Assembly: GCF_040049275.1 (NCBI RefSeq) | Contig: NZ_JBDZDT010000002.1 | Coordinates: forward strand, 372,001-436,000 | From: Aquabacter sp040049275 | GTDB taxonomy: Bacteria; Pseudomonadota; Alphaproteobacteria; Rhizobiales; Xanthobacteraceae | DNA length: 64,000 bases | Reading direction: 5' to 3' | Position numbers and translations under genes: made by a program | Part shown: piece after piece, positions 34,632 to 43,655 of the stretch | Layout of the letters: every line of letters begins with the position of its first letter | Numbering within the stretch: the first letter of the stretch is position 1 | The notes under the pieces: generated by a model | What the model was told of the DNA's origin: nothing | The model's input: the letters and a program-made list of their open reading frames with translations, nothing else | Databases searched by the model: none

Positions 34632-35933
34632 TCAGGCTGCGCGCTTCAGCACGCTGACGAAGAACCCGTCCGTCCCGGTGCGGCGTGGGGTCATGAGCAG
34701 CCCCTCCGGGCTTTCCAGCGCCGCCGCCTTCAGTTCCAGCCCCCGGCTGCCCAGCGCCAGAACGGTTTCCACCGCCGGCACCACGGCGAAATCGCCATGC
34801 CGCTCCAGGAAGCCCCGGATCTGGGCGCCGTTCTCATCGTCCAGCAAGGAGCAGGTGACATAGGCGATCCGCCCGCCGGGCCGTACGAAGCGGGCGGCGT
34901 CGTCGAGGATCTTCGCCTGGTCGGCGGTGCGCTCGGCGAGCGCGCCGGGGCGCACGCGCCATTTGGCATCGGGGTTGCGTCGCCACGTGCCGGTGCCGGT
35001 GCAGGGCGCGTCGACGAGAACGAGGTCCATGCGGCCTTCGAGGTCTTCCAGCACGTCCGCCGCGCCGCGCGGGGCGCGCACCTGGACGTTGCGCACATGG
35101 GCGCGCTGCAGGCGCTCATGAATGGGCTTCAGCCGGCGGATGTCGGAATCGTGCGCGTAGAGTTGGCCCTTATTGTCCATGAGGGCGGCAAGCTCCAGCG
35201 TCTTGCCGCCGGCGCCGGCACACAGGTCCAGCACCTGCGAGCCGGGGATGGGGGCGGCGAGGATGGCCGCGATCTGCGAGCCCTCGTCCTGCACCTCCAC
35301 CGCGCCTTTCACGAAGGCGGTCTCGGAGGTGAGGGGCGGGGCCTTGCCCTCGGCATCCAGCAGGATGCGCATGGTGAGCGGCGACCAGCGGCCCGGCTCG
35401 GGGGAGAGATGGGCGAGATCCTGAAGCGTGGCCTCCGGCGTCGCCGCGAGGGTGTTCACCCGCAGGTCCAGGGGCGCGCGGGCGGCCAGCGCGCGGCCTT
35501 CCTCCACCCGCTCCTCGCCGAAGGTGCGGTTGAGATGGGGGTCGAGCCACTGGGAATAGTCGCCCTTCACCCAGGGCGCGGCCTTCTCCAGGCTGGGATC
35601 GGCGAGGCGCGTGCGCTCGTCTTCGCTGAGGGGCGCGGGCGCAAAGCGCGAACCGTCCGCGAGGCGCTCGATGGCGGCGAGGTCGAGATTGCGCATCACC
35701 GCCAGCATGCCCAGCACCAAAGCGCGGGGCTCGTCGGCGCCCATCACGTAAGCTGACGAGGCGCGGCGGCGCAGGGTATCGAAGATGAGGCCGGCAATGG
35801 CGGCGCGGTCGCCGGAGCCGGCGAAGCGGTGGGAGAGGCCCCAATCCTTCAGGCTGTCGCCGGCGGGCCGGCGGCGGGCGGCAAGGTCGGTCAGAACCTC
35901 GATGGCGGCGGAGAGGCGCGCGGAAGGCGTCAC
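34632..35933 (-). CDS. RsmB/NOP family rRNA (cytosine-5) methyltransferase-like protein
   Basis: 433 residues. The N-terminal NusB-like helical region is followed by a SAM-dependent methyltransferase: DLCAGAGGKTLE (motif I, about residue 247), VDAPCTGTGTWRRNPD with the PC motif, and YVTCSLL with the catalytic Cys. Homologous to RsmB, which makes m5C in 16S rRNA. Starts inside the MTA/SAH nucleosidase stop (four-base overlap), so the two are co-translated. Confidence 0.9.
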   Translation of the reverse strand: MTPSARLSAAIEVLTDLAARRRPAGDSLKDWGLSHRFAGSGDRAAIAGLIFDTLRRRASSAYVMGADEPRALVLGMLAVMRNLDLAAIERLADGSRFAPAPLSEDERTRLADPSLEKAAPWVKGDYSQWLDPHLNRTFGEERVEEGRALAARAPLDLRVNTLAATPEATLQDLAHLSPEPGRWSPLTMRILLDAEGKAPPLTSETAFVKGAVEVQDEGSQIAAILAAPIPGSQVLDLCAGAGGKTLELAALMDNKGQLYAHDSDIRRLKPIHERLQRAHVRNVQVRAPRGAADVLEDLEGRMDLVLVDAPCTGTGTWRRNPDAKWRVRPGALAERTADQAKILDDAARFVRPGGRIAYVTCSLLDDENGAQIRGFLERHGDFAVVPAVETVLALGSRGLELKAAALESPEGLLMTPRRTGTDGFFVSVLKRAA

Positions 35934-36592
35934 GGTGCGGACCTCGCAAAGGTAAGGGTGCCGTCTTCCACCTGGGTGGCGAAGGCGTCGAGCGCCGCGG
36001 CAAGCTTCTCGTCGATAAGGTGGAGATAGTCGGCCCAGTCCTCATAGCGGGACAATTCGGTGCGGCCATCCGTGATGCCGCGCAGGCCCATCATCTCCAC
36101 GCCGAAGCGGTGCGCGGCGCGCAGCACGGCGAAGGATTCCATGTCCACCATCTCATCGGCGATGGCGTCATAGGCGGCGCCGGAAATGATCGCCCCGCCG
36201 GTGGAGAGGGAAGCGGCGGGGATGCCGGCGATGCGATGGGGCAGGGGGATGACCGCCGGATGGTCGAGGAAGGGCGTGCGCCCCTTCTCGAAGCCCAGCA
36301 CGGATGCGTCCATGTCGCGATAGGAGACGCTGGCCACCTGGTACACTTCCGCATGCTCCAGCAGGCGCGAGCCCGCCGAGCCGAGGGTGAAGACAAGGTC
36401 CGGCGCCGCGCCGTGATGGCTGAGATGGGCCAAGGCGGCAGAGGTCGCGGCCGCCGCCTCGACGGGGCCGACGCCGGTGATCAGCGGCTCGATATGGCGC
36501 TTGAGATGCGGCCCATATTCCTGCGCCGTCGCCATGACGAAAAGGACATCGTGCCCGCCCACGGCGCGGACGTGGCGGCGTGGATCATCCAT
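35930..36592 (-). CDS. 5'-methylthioadenosine/S-adenosylhomocysteine nucleosidase
   Basis: 220 residues, purine-nucleosidase fold. LFVMATAQEYGPHL at the N-terminus, ITGVGPVEAA and the active-site region VDMESFAVLRAAHRFG, with the Met-Glu typical of MTA/SAH nucleosidases. It cleaves adenine from SAH or methylthioadenosine. SAH is the by-product of the methyltransferase encoded by the overlapping downstream gene, which makes the pairing functionally sensible. Confidence 0.88.
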   Translation of the reverse strand: MDDPRRHVRAVGGHDVLFVMATAQEYGPHLKRHIEPLITGVGPVEAAAATSAALAHLSHHGAAPDLVFTLGSAGSRLLEHAEVYQVASVSYRDMDASVLGFEKGRTPFLDHPAVIPLPHRIAGIPAASLSTGGAIISGAAYDAIADEMVDMESFAVLRAAHRFGVEMMGLRGITDGRTELSRYEDWADYLHLIDEKLAAALDAFATQVEDGTLTFARSAP

Positions 36593-36657
36593 GGCGCGTC
36601 ACCTGAAGCATTGCGGCGCACTCCTCGGATGCGGGGCGCGCCGTGTCAATGGTGACC

Positions 36658-37077
36658 TCAAATGTTGAGGAGGATCGCCAGGGCGAACAGCACCCACATG
36701 AGCGCAAGGATGATCGCACCCAGCGCATAGGCCGGAAAGCGCAGGCGCATGTCGTTGGAGGTGGCGTGGATGACGGCATGGATGATGCGCGAGAGGACGA
36801 ACACCCAGGCGAGGATGACGAAGATCAGGTCCGCCTTCCGCGTGAACAAAGCGAGCGCGGTGAGCACATAGAACAGAACCGGCAGCTCGAACTGGTTGTG
36901 GAAGGCATTCGCGACCTTGCGGCAGGGCGGCGGGTAGGCCTCCCGGTCGAGCGCCACGTCGGGCCCCGCCTCGCCCGTCGCGACGGCGCGCGCGCGCAAC
37001 GGGCCGAGGATGAACAGGAGGGCGAAAGTCAGCGCCACCTGGACGAACAGGGGCAGGAGGATCATCGCGACGGTCAT
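36658..37077 (-). CDS. MAPEG family membrane protein
   Basis: 139 residues from ATG 37077. Four membrane segments in the MAPEG layout; characteristic features are NAFHNQFELPVLFYVL and the loop RIIHAVIHATSNDMRLR. The family covers membrane-bound eicosanoid and glutathione-metabolism proteins; many bacterial members are uncharacterised. Divergent from the gene at 37156 with 78 bases between starts. Confidence 0.85.
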   Translation of the reverse strand: MTVAMILLPLFVQVALTFALLFILGPLRARAVATGEAGPDVALDREAYPPPCRKVANAFHNQFELPVLFYVLTALALFTRKADLIFVILAWVFVLSRIIHAVIHATSNDMRLRFPAYALGAIILALMWVLFALAILLNI

Positions 37078-37155
37078 GGCGGCCTCTCCAATGGAGCTCG
37101 GCTGTAGGAACCTCGAGCGCGGCCACACGTTCCCTTCCCACGTGGGAGTGAACAC

Positions 37156-37782
37156 ATGTCCAATTCAGAGCAGCACGTGCCATCAGGGGCGCAGGGTCCG
37201 GCTCCGCGCCCTTTCTTCACGCGTTTTTCCCAGCAGGTCGCGCGCTATGCCGGCAAGCCGGTGACCTTCTTCGGCGCCATGGTGGTGATCGTGATCTGGG
37301 GCGCGACGGGGCCGCTGTTCGGCTTCGACGACACGTGGCAGCTCATCATCAACACCTCCACCACCATCATCACCTTCCTCATGGTGTTCCTGATCCAGAA
37401 CAGCCAGAACCGCGACACGGCGGCGCTCCAGATCAAGCTGGACGAGCTGATCGCGCGCACGGAAGGGCCCCGCAATGCCCTCCTGGACCTGGAGGATCTG
37501 GACGAGGCGATGCTGGACCGGCTGCGCGCCGACTATGCCCGCCTTGCGGATCTGGCGCGGGCCGAGGTCGGGGAGGGGGCGGAGATGCTGTCGCCGGACC
37601 GCAGCATCGGCGAGATCTGCGACCCGGATCAGAACGGCGCGGGGAAAGCGGCCGGGGCGGCGGCTCCGAACGTGATAAAGCCTGCTGGCCGGCTTGCGGC
37701 AGCCAAGCCGGCCAAACGTCCTTCCTCTTCCCGACGGCCTGCGCGTTCTGCCGCGGTGAAGGCGAACGAGAAAAGCGGCTGA
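37156..37782 (+). CDS. low-affinity iron permease family protein
   Basis: 208 residues. After a soluble start come two membrane segments (VTFFGAMVVIVIWGATGPLF and TSTTIITFLMVFLIQN) followed by QNSQNRDTAALQIKLDELI, the signature of the bacterial FET4-like low-affinity iron permease domain (PF04120). The C-terminal 60 residues are Ala/Lys/Arg-rich and look disordered. Iron transport by the short bacterial form is not certain. Convergent with the TPR gene, four bases apart. Confidence 0.85.
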   Translation: MSNSEQHVPSGAQGPAPRPFFTRFSQQVARYAGKPVTFFGAMVVIVIWGATGPLFGFDDTWQLIINTSTTIITFLMVFLIQNSQNRDTAALQIKLDELIARTEGPRNALLDLEDLDEAMLDRLRADYARLADLARAEVGEGAEMLSPDRSIGEICDPDQNGAGKAAGAAAPNVIKPAGRLAAAKPAKRPSSSRRPARSAAVKANEKSG

Positions 37783-37786
37783 GGGC

Positions 37787-39505
37787 CTATCCTTCGAGGA
37801 TGGGCACCGCGAAGGGCGCGGGCGCCGTTCCGCTCAGCCAGCGCTCCATCATGCGCTCATAGGCGCTTTCGAGATGGCGCGTGTAGCGTGCGATATCGAA
37901 AAGCGGCGAGGACAGACTTTCCCCAAGGCGATCCCGGATGGCGGCGAGGAGCGCGGCATCGCCGGCAAGGCCCAGAGCGAGGGCCTCGAACTCTTCCGGC
38001 GTCGCTGCCACGCATTCGCCGAGCCCCACCTGGTGCAGCAGGCTCGCCGCCACGCGCGATGCGAAGGTGCGGCCGCGGCGGGTGATCAAAGGCAGGCCCA
38101 TGCGGAGCGCATCGCTGGCGGTGGTGTGCGCGGTATAGGGAAAGGTGTCGAGGAACAGGTCGGCGAGCGGCAGGCGGGCAAGATGCTGCTCAAGGGGAAC
38201 CGGCGGGGCGAACAGGATGCGGGCGCCATCGACGCCCCGCGCTTCGGCCTCCCGCCGCAGATTGTCCTGCGCCTGCGTGTGCCGCGCCAGCACCCAGAGC
38301 ACGCTGCCCGGCACGGCGCGGAGCAGGCGCATGAACAGCGAGAAAGTCTCCGGTTCCAGCTTGTTGACGTTGTTGAACATGCTGAAGACGAAGCCGTCCT
38401 CGGGAAGTCCGCATTCAGTGCGCGTGGGGCGCGGGGCTGGCGCCAGGGTCGGATCATTGGGCTGGTAGGCGTCCGGCAGGTGCACGATGCTCTCGGTGAA
38501 GAAGGGCGCGTTGGAGAAGGGCACCACCACCGGGTCCGCGATCACATAGTCCATGAAGCCGGCGCCGGTCGTGCCGGGATAGGCGAGGTAGGACACCTGC
38601 ACGGGCGCGGGGCGGAAGGCGAACGCCTCCATGCGGTTTCCCGTCGTGTGGCCCATGACGTCCACAAGGATATCGATGCCGCAGTCGCGGATTTTGGCGG
38701 CGAGCACGGCAGGGGCGTCGCGCGGGCAGGAGACGAAGCGGTCGGCCCCCTCCACGATGCGGCGGCGATAGGGGGAATCAACCTCCGGCCCCAGCGAGAA
38801 GGCGGTGATCTCGAACCGCGACCGGTCATGGATTTCCACCAGCCGGCTCATGAGGTGGGTGGTGGGATGGTCACGGAAGTCGGCGGAGACATAGCCGACG
38901 CGGATCGGTCCCGGCCGCCGCGCCGCAGGATCGTGCCGGGTGGGCGAAACCTGCGCCAGCCCCTTCTTCTCGACCGCGCGCTGTGCGGCGGCGCGCTGAA
39001 CCTCCGGATCATCCAGCCAGAGCGTGAAGAAGGGCGAGACCGGCGGACGGGCGGGATCGCCGCTCGCGGCCACGCTCTCCATGAGAAGGTCATGGTCCCG
39101 CCAGTCGCAGATGGCGCGGCGCAGCGAGAGCAGCATGCCCACGGCCTCGTGAAGGCCGGCGTCCAAGGCGTGGGCTTGGGCCATGGCCTCCGCGCCCTCG
39201 GGATGCCGCTCCAACGCTGAATAAGCGAGGCCCAGATTGAACCAGGCCTTGGCGTCGCCCGGCTTCCGGGCGAGGGCGGAGCGGTAGAGATCGATGGCGT
39301 CGTCGAACCGGTTCTGCCGGGCACGGACCATGCCGAGCAGGTTCAGCACGTCCGCATTGTCCGGCGCGCGCTTGAGGATCTTGCGATAGCAGCGCGCGGC
39401 GTCCTCGAACTGCTCGCGCAACTGGAACTGGTAGCCGTCGTAGAGCAGCTTCATCAGGTCCGGCGGCAGAGGCGGCGGGGCTGCGATATCGGTGGGGCGG
39501 TTCAT
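37787..39505 (-). CDS. TPR and SPY/OGT-type glycosyltransferase protein
   Basis: 572 residues. Residues about 20-150 contain three TPR units (AARCYRKILKRAPDNADVLN, AIDLYRSALARKPGDAKAWF). From about residue 200 the protein matches the O-GlcNAc-transferase-like GT41 domain: IRVGYVSADFRDHPTTHL, DILVDVMGHTTGNRMEAF, FSMFNNVNKLEPETF, LFLDTFPYTAHTTASDAL. It probably transfers a sugar from a UDP donor to protein or glycan; alphaproteobacterial members include HMW1C- and flagellin-modifying relatives, but the acceptor here is unknown. Confidence 0.9.
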   Translation of the reverse strand: MNRPTDIAAPPPLPPDLMKLLYDGYQFQLREQFEDAARCYRKILKRAPDNADVLNLLGMVRARQNRFDDAIDLYRSALARKPGDAKAWFNLGLAYSALERHPEGAEAMAQAHALDAGLHEAVGMLLSLRRAICDWRDHDLLMESVAASGDPARPPVSPFFTLWLDDPEVQRAAAQRAVEKKGLAQVSPTRHDPAARRPGPIRVGYVSADFRDHPTTHLMSRLVEIHDRSRFEITAFSLGPEVDSPYRRRIVEGADRFVSCPRDAPAVLAAKIRDCGIDILVDVMGHTTGNRMEAFAFRPAPVQVSYLAYPGTTGAGFMDYVIADPVVVPFSNAPFFTESIVHLPDAYQPNDPTLAPAPRPTRTECGLPEDGFVFSMFNNVNKLEPETFSLFMRLLRAVPGSVLWVLARHTQAQDNLRREAEARGVDGARILFAPPVPLEQHLARLPLADLFLDTFPYTAHTTASDALRMGLPLITRRGRTFASRVAASLLHQVGLGECVAATPEEFEALALGLAGDAALLAAIRDRLGESLSSPLFDIARYTRHLESAYERMMERWLSGTAPAPFAVPILEG

Positions 39506-39591
39506 CGGCTGCTTGTGATGATTGCGCCAGAGGGCCTAGCACGGCCGGGTGCGCCGTTATAGTGAGCATGTCGGAAACGCAGGATGTTCAC

Positions 39592-40122
39592 ATGCCGCTT
39601 TATTCGCTCGACGGGCTCAGCCCGGAACTGCCCGCCTCCGGCCGCTATTGGGTCGCGCCTGACGCCACCGTCATCGGCCGCGTCATCCTGAAGGACGAAG
39701 CCAGCATCTGGTTCGGCTGCGTGCTGCGCGGAGACAATGAGCCGATCGTGGTGGGCGAGGGCACGAACATCCAGGAGAATTGCGTCCTTCACACCGATCC
39801 CGGCTTCCCCATGACGCTGGGCACCAATGTCACCGTAGGCCACATGGCGATCCTGCATGGCTGCACGGTGGGCGACAACAGCCTTATCGGCATGGGCGCG
39901 ACTGTGCTCAACGGCGCGCGCATCGGCAAGAACTGCCTTGTGGGCAGCAATGCGCTTGTCACCGAGGGCAAGGAGTTTCCCGACAATTCCCTGATCGTCG
40001 GTGCGCCGGCGAAGGTGATCCGGACCCTGGACGATGAGGCCGCCGAACGCCTGCGCCAGACGGCGCTGCGCTATCAGGCGAACTGGAAGCGCTTCGCCGC
40101 CGGAATGAAGCGGATCGACTGA
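39592..40122 (+). CDS. gamma-carbonic anhydrase family protein
   Basis: 176 residues from ATG 39592 (AGGA 8 bases upstream); starts at 39562 (GTG) and 39568 (ATG) are also in frame but have no clear ribosome site. Left-handed beta-helix of hexapeptide repeats with the metal histidines visible in NCVLHTDPGFP, VGHMAILHGC. The C-terminal helix ends AAGMKRID. Length is normal for the YrdA/PaaY/CaiE-like group, whose carbonic anhydrase activity is often untested. Confidence 0.92.
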   Translation: MPLYSLDGLSPELPASGRYWVAPDATVIGRVILKDEASIWFGCVLRGDNEPIVVGEGTNIQENCVLHTDPGFPMTLGTNVTVGHMAILHGCTVGDNSLIGMGATVLNGARIGKNCLVGSNALVTEGKEFPDNSLIVGAPAKVIRTLDDEAAERLRQTALRYQANWKRFAAGMKRID

Positions 40123-40138
40123 CGCAATCATCGTTGCA

Positions 40139-40247
40139 GAGCAGCCGTCATGGCCGGGCTTGTCCCGGCCATCCACGTCTTGCCGTTGGCGGGTATCCTG
40201 CGGAGCAACGTGGATGCCCGGGACAAGCCCGGGCATGGCGGCTGCTC
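40139..40247. repeat. long palindromic repeat (REP/BIME-like)
   Basis: The whole stretch is an inverted repeat of about 40 bases per arm around a short unpaired centre. Each arm itself contains a smaller hairpin (CCGGGCTTGTCCCGG in the left arm and CCCGGGACAAGCCCGGG in the right). The same consensus (GTCATGxCCGGGCTTGTCCCGG, then xCATCCACGT) recurs at 57759-57857, and a shorter relative is at 42458-42488. Intergenic elements of this consensus are abundant in Hyphomicrobiales genomes. Confidence 0.85.
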
Positions 40248-40276
40248 TTATGAATGCTGGCTTTACGAACGCAGGC

Positions 40277-40933
40277 TCACCGCCCGCCGCCGACCACCGG
40301 GGGAGAGCGCGTCTCGCCGAGGGCCACCCACAAAGCAGGGTCGCCCTGGGACTGGCGCTTCACGTAGCGATAGCCGGTGTCCTGCCAGGGCAGGATCTCG
40401 CTCGCCTGGTTGTCGAGGATGAGATCGCCCCGGTCGGTGACGACGGTGAGCACAGCATGGCCGTCGCCGTCCTTGTCCCGCACCACCGTGATGAGCAGGA
40501 CCGAGGCGGGCCAGCCGAGCTTGATCAGCGCCTTGCGCTTGGCGAGCACATAGTCCTCGCAATCGCCCTTGCCGTCGGTGGGATAGGTCCAGCGTTCCGT
40601 CTCGCCGAAATGCTCCAGGTCGGTGACCGGCTCGATCTCGGTATTGAGCGTGTTGTTCACCTTCTCAAGCTGCGACAGGTGCGCCTTGTCCAGCGAAACC
40701 TCGAAGACAACCTCGCCGCTGGCGGCGCAGTCAGCACCGTTGTCGGCGCAGAAGCGCACATAGCCGACGGGCGGCGAAGTGCCGCCGATGGCGTTGAGGT
40801 GCGCCGGCAGCGTCGCGGACGGAAGCGACGTGGAAGGAGACAGCGATGCGGTGTGGGTCTCCGCGGCGGCAACACCCGCCGTGCCCGCAAAGAGCAGGCC
40901 GAGGGTCAGGAGCAGGCGGAAGGGAAGCGGCAT
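40277..40933 (-). CDS. transglutaminase-like cysteine peptidase (BTLCP family)
   Basis: 218 residues from ATG 40933; the Met gives a signal peptide (LPFRLLLTLGLLFAGTAGVAAA). Catalytic segment: YPTDGKGDCEDYVLAKRKAL with the nucleophile Cys, then His in GHAVLTV and Asp in LILDNQ. This is the bacterial transglutaminase-like cysteine proteinase family (LapG-like), periplasmic, which in other species trims adhesins. No LapD-like partner is next to it. Confidence 0.88.
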   Translation of the reverse strand: MPLPFRLLLTLGLLFAGTAGVAAAETHTASLSPSTSLPSATLPAHLNAIGGTSPPVGYVRFCADNGADCAASGEVVFEVSLDKAHLSQLEKVNNTLNTEIEPVTDLEHFGETERWTYPTDGKGDCEDYVLAKRKALIKLGWPASVLLITVVRDKDGDGHAVLTVVTDRGDLILDNQASEILPWQDTGYRYVKRQSQGDPALWVALGETRSPPVVGGGR

Positions 40934-41116
40934 GGCAGCGGTCGGGTCTCGGTTAACGATTCGATAATGCCCGAGGATCGCCGCATTTGCGCCGTCAACC
41001 ACTTCTTAACGTTAATGCGTGTTGCAGCGCACGCAAGTGCATCGAAAGCACACCCTCCGGAAGATTGACCGCCGGCAAAAGGCTTTCTCCTTGCCTGCCT
41101 TGAGCCGGGCGCCTAT

Positions 41117-41881
41117 GTGCGGGGCGTGCTCGATCCCTTCGATCCCCGCCGCGCGCCACCTCGGCAACCGGTCTTCAATGTTCCCGGAATTGTGGCGGTC
41201 CTGGCGGGAGCCATGATCGCTATCGAGGCTCTGCGCACTGTCCTCAGCGAGGACGCGAACATCGAGATCCTCGCCCTCTTCGCCTTCATCCCGGCCCGCT
41301 ATGACAGCGCGGCCGAGTTTGCCCTGCCCGGCGGGCTCGGGGCGGACATCTGGACCTTCGTGAGCTACGCGCTGCTGCACGGCAACTGGGTCCATCTCCT
41401 CGTCAATCTGGTCTGGATGCTCGCCTTCGCCTCGCCCGTGGCGCGCCGCTTCGGGACTGTGCGGTTCATCCTGTTCTGCGTGGTGACGGCTGTGGCCGGT
41501 GCAGCAGCCCATCTTGCGGCCTATCCGGGAGCCATGGTGCCCATGATCGGGGCCTCCGCGGTGGTCTCGGGCGCCATGGCGGCGGCGGTCCGCTTCGCTT
41601 TCTCGCCGGGCGGCCCGCTCGGCCCTCCCGGCGCGATCCGCGATGATCATCAGCCGGCTGCGTCTCTGCTGGGGGCGTTCCGGGAGCCGCGGGTGCTGGT
41701 GTTCGTCGCCGTCTGGGTGGCCCTCAACTTCCTGTTCGGCGTGGGCATTTCCGTTCCCGGCACCGAGGGCTCGGAAATTGCCTGGCAGGCCCATATGGGA
41801 GGGTTCTTTGCCGGGCTGCTGCTCTTCTCCTTCTTCGATCCCGTGCCCCCTGCGGCCCGCAGCGCCTCGCTCAATCCTTGA
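41117..41881 (+). CDS. rhomboid family intramembrane serine protease
   Basis: 254 residues. Six or so membrane segments; the conserved loop reads HGNWVHLLVNLVWMLAF, the nucleophile is in MIGASAVVSGAMAA (GxSx, about residue 146) and the catalytic His in WQAHMGGFFAGLLL. A cytoplasmic N-terminal tail of about 25 residues precedes. The start is uncertain: GTG at 41117 or 41126, neither with a strong ribosome site. Confidence 0.87.
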   Translation: MRGVLDPFDPRRAPPRQPVFNVPGIVAVLAGAMIAIEALRTVLSEDANIEILALFAFIPARYDSAAEFALPGGLGADIWTFVSYALLHGNWVHLLVNLVWMLAFASPVARRFGTVRFILFCVVTAVAGAAAHLAAYPGAMVPMIGASAVVSGAMAAAVRFAFSPGGPLGPPGAIRDDHQPAASLLGAFREPRVLVFVAVWVALNFLFGVGISVPGTEGSEIAWQAHMGGFFAGLLLFSFFDPVPPAARSASLNP

Positions 41882-42013
41882 ACGGTTCCATTTCGAGGTT
41901 GCGGATCGCGCCCTGAGGGGGGATCATTGCCCTAAAGGCAAAGGTCCGGCCGGCGGGCGAGCTCAAAGGCCCGCGCGCCGTCGCCGTAACCACAAGGGAG
42001 CGGAGATATTGCC

Positions 42014-42445
42014 ATGACCGTTGGTGTCTTGTTGCAGCGGAAGACCGGGGACATCATCACGATCTCCCCCGAAGCGTCCCTCACCGATGCCTTAAAGAGC
42101 CTCGCCGAGCACCGCATCGGCGCCATCGTGGCAGTGGGGCCGGCCGGCCGGCTCGAAGGCATCCTCTCGGAGCGCGACCTTGTGCGCATTCTCGCGGAGA
42201 AGGGGCCGGACATCCTGTCCTCGCCCGTCTCCTCGGTCATGACGCGCGCCGTGGTCACCTGCGGCGTCGACGAGACCATTCCCGTCATCATGGAGCGCAT
42301 GACGCGCGGGCGTTTCCGCCATGTGCCCGTGGTGGACGGGGACAAGCTTCTCGGCATCATCTCCATCGGCGACGTGGTGAAGCACCGGGTCGAGGAGATG
42401 GAGCGCGAGAGCGCGGAGCTGCGCGACTACATCATGACCGCGTGA
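42014..42445 (+). CDS. CBS domain-containing protein
   Basis: 143 residues made of two CBS motifs (about residues 8-62 and 75-128), with the second unit reading RGRFRHVPVVDGDKLLGIISIGDVV. Stand-alone CBS pairs bind adenine nucleotides and regulate partner proteins. Neighbour of a convergent patatin gene, separated by a perfect hairpin at 42458-42488. Confidence 0.92.
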   Translation: MTVGVLLQRKTGDIITISPEASLTDALKSLAEHRIGAIVAVGPAGRLEGILSERDLVRILAEKGPDILSSPVSSVMTRAVVTCGVDETIPVIMERMTRGRFRHVPVVDGDKLLGIISIGDVVKHRVEEMERESAELRDYIMTA

Positions 42446-42457
42446 TCCGCCCTCTGA

Positions 42458-42488
42458 CGTCATGCCCGGGCCAGGCCCGGGCATGACG
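42458..42488. repeat. perfect 15-bp hairpin between convergent genes
   Basis: CGTCATGCCCGGGCC and GGCCCGGGCATGACG pair perfectly around a one-base loop. It uses the same core as the longer palindromic repeats at 40139 and 57759. Lying between the ends of the CBS gene (+) and the patatin gene (-), it may also limit transcription from both sides, but there is no T tract. Confidence 0.75.
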
Positions 42489-42498
42489 GGTGGAGCGG

Positions 42499-43551
42499 CT
42501 AGCTCAGCGCGGCGATGGCGGTGGTGATGTCCTCCATCACCCGTTCGGTGGCTTCCTCGCCGGCGGCGATGGTTTCGCGTGCGCGGTGAAAATCGAACAG
42601 GCCGATCTTGCCGAGCTTGGGCGAGACGAGCACGTCCGGCGGATCGCCCGCGAGGCGCGAACGGGCGATGCGGTCCTGCATCACGTTGAACGCATCGATC
42701 ATCACGGCCGAGATGGCTCTCGGCCCGTCCGCCGGGCCGGAGAGGAAGCCGCCGCGCAGGATGCGGTCGGGGCGGAACATGCGGGCAAAGCCCTCCTTCT
42801 TCTGCGTCACCGCCGCCTCGGCGGTGGCAAGGAGGGGACCGCCATGGTCCTGGATCACGGTGCCCCGGCCGAACACTTCGGCATTGAGGTTCACCGCGAT
42901 GACGATGCGCCCGCCGAGTGCCCGCGCGGTGGAGACCGGGATGGGATTGACCAGCGCACCGTCCATGAGCCAGCGCCCGTTCACCTTCGCAGGCGTGAAG
43001 ATGCCCGGCAGGCAATAGGAGGCGTGGATGGCGTCCGCGAGATTGCCGCGCGTCAGCCAGATTTCGTGGCCGGTGCCCAATTCCGTGGCGATGGCGCCGA
43101 AGGTGACCGGCAGCATCTCGATGTCCAGCGTGCCGATTTCCGTCTTCAGGCGCTCCATCAGGCGCCTGCCGCTGATGAGGCCGGGCGCGCCGAGGGCGGG
43201 GTCGATGAGGCCGAGAATGCCGCGCTTGGTGAGATGGACGGCCCAGTCCTCAAATTCGTTCAGCTTGCCCGACGCCCAGAGCCCGCCCACCACGGCGCCG
43301 ATGGAGGTGCCGGCGACGACGGTCGGCCGGATGCCGTGGCGCTCCAGCGCGCGCAGCACGCCGATATGGGCGAAGCCGCGCGCGGCGCCGCCGCCAAGGG
43401 CGATGGCGACGCTGGGGCCTCCCGGCCGGTCGGCCGTCCAGTGCGGGGGAGGGGGCGTTTCGACGTGCTTTGTCTGTTCGGGGGCGGTGCTCCCACTAGC
43501 GGCGCCGGACGGATCGGCAGCGCGGCCGAGAAAGTTGAACCCCTGCAACAT
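42499..43551 (-). CDS. patatin-like phospholipase family protein
   Basis: 350 residues from ATG 43551 with GGAGG five bases upstream (an in-frame GTG lies four codons earlier). Oxyanion motif ALGGGAARGFAHIGVL, nucleophile in VAGTSIGAVVGGL (GxSxG), and catalytic Asp in MDGALVNPIP. Cytoplasmic RssA-like group. About 50 residues of proline- and serine-rich sequence precede the domain. A second, unrelated-looking patatin with membrane segments is at 45824-48583. Confidence 0.9.
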   Translation of the reverse strand: MLQGFNFLGRAADPSGAASGSTAPEQTKHVETPPPPHWTADRPGGPSVAIALGGGAARGFAHIGVLRALERHGIRPTVVAGTSIGAVVGGLWASGKLNEFEDWAVHLTKRGILGLIDPALGAPGLISGRRLMERLKTEIGTLDIEMLPVTFGAIATELGTGHEIWLTRGNLADAIHASYCLPGIFTPAKVNGRWLMDGALVNPIPVSTARALGGRIVIAVNLNAEVFGRGTVIQDHGGPLLATAEAAVTQKKEGFARMFRPDRILRGGFLSGPADGPRAISAVMIDAFNVMQDRIARSRLAGDPPDVLVSPKLGKIGLFDFHRARETIAAGEEATERVMEDITTAIAALS

Positions 43552-43655
43552 GTACGCCTCCACGCTCTTCGGCGCGTTGACCGAGGTCTTCAGCTTGGAC
43601 GCGCTTGGTGTCGGAAGCGTGGCCGGAGCCGGAGGTGCCCTGGTCCCTATGGGTA

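Noticed and set aside
40139..40247. Possible CRISPR-like repeat
   Set aside because: Only two facing arms with internal hairpins, no regularly spaced repeats or spacers and no cas genes; it is a palindromic intergenic repeat.
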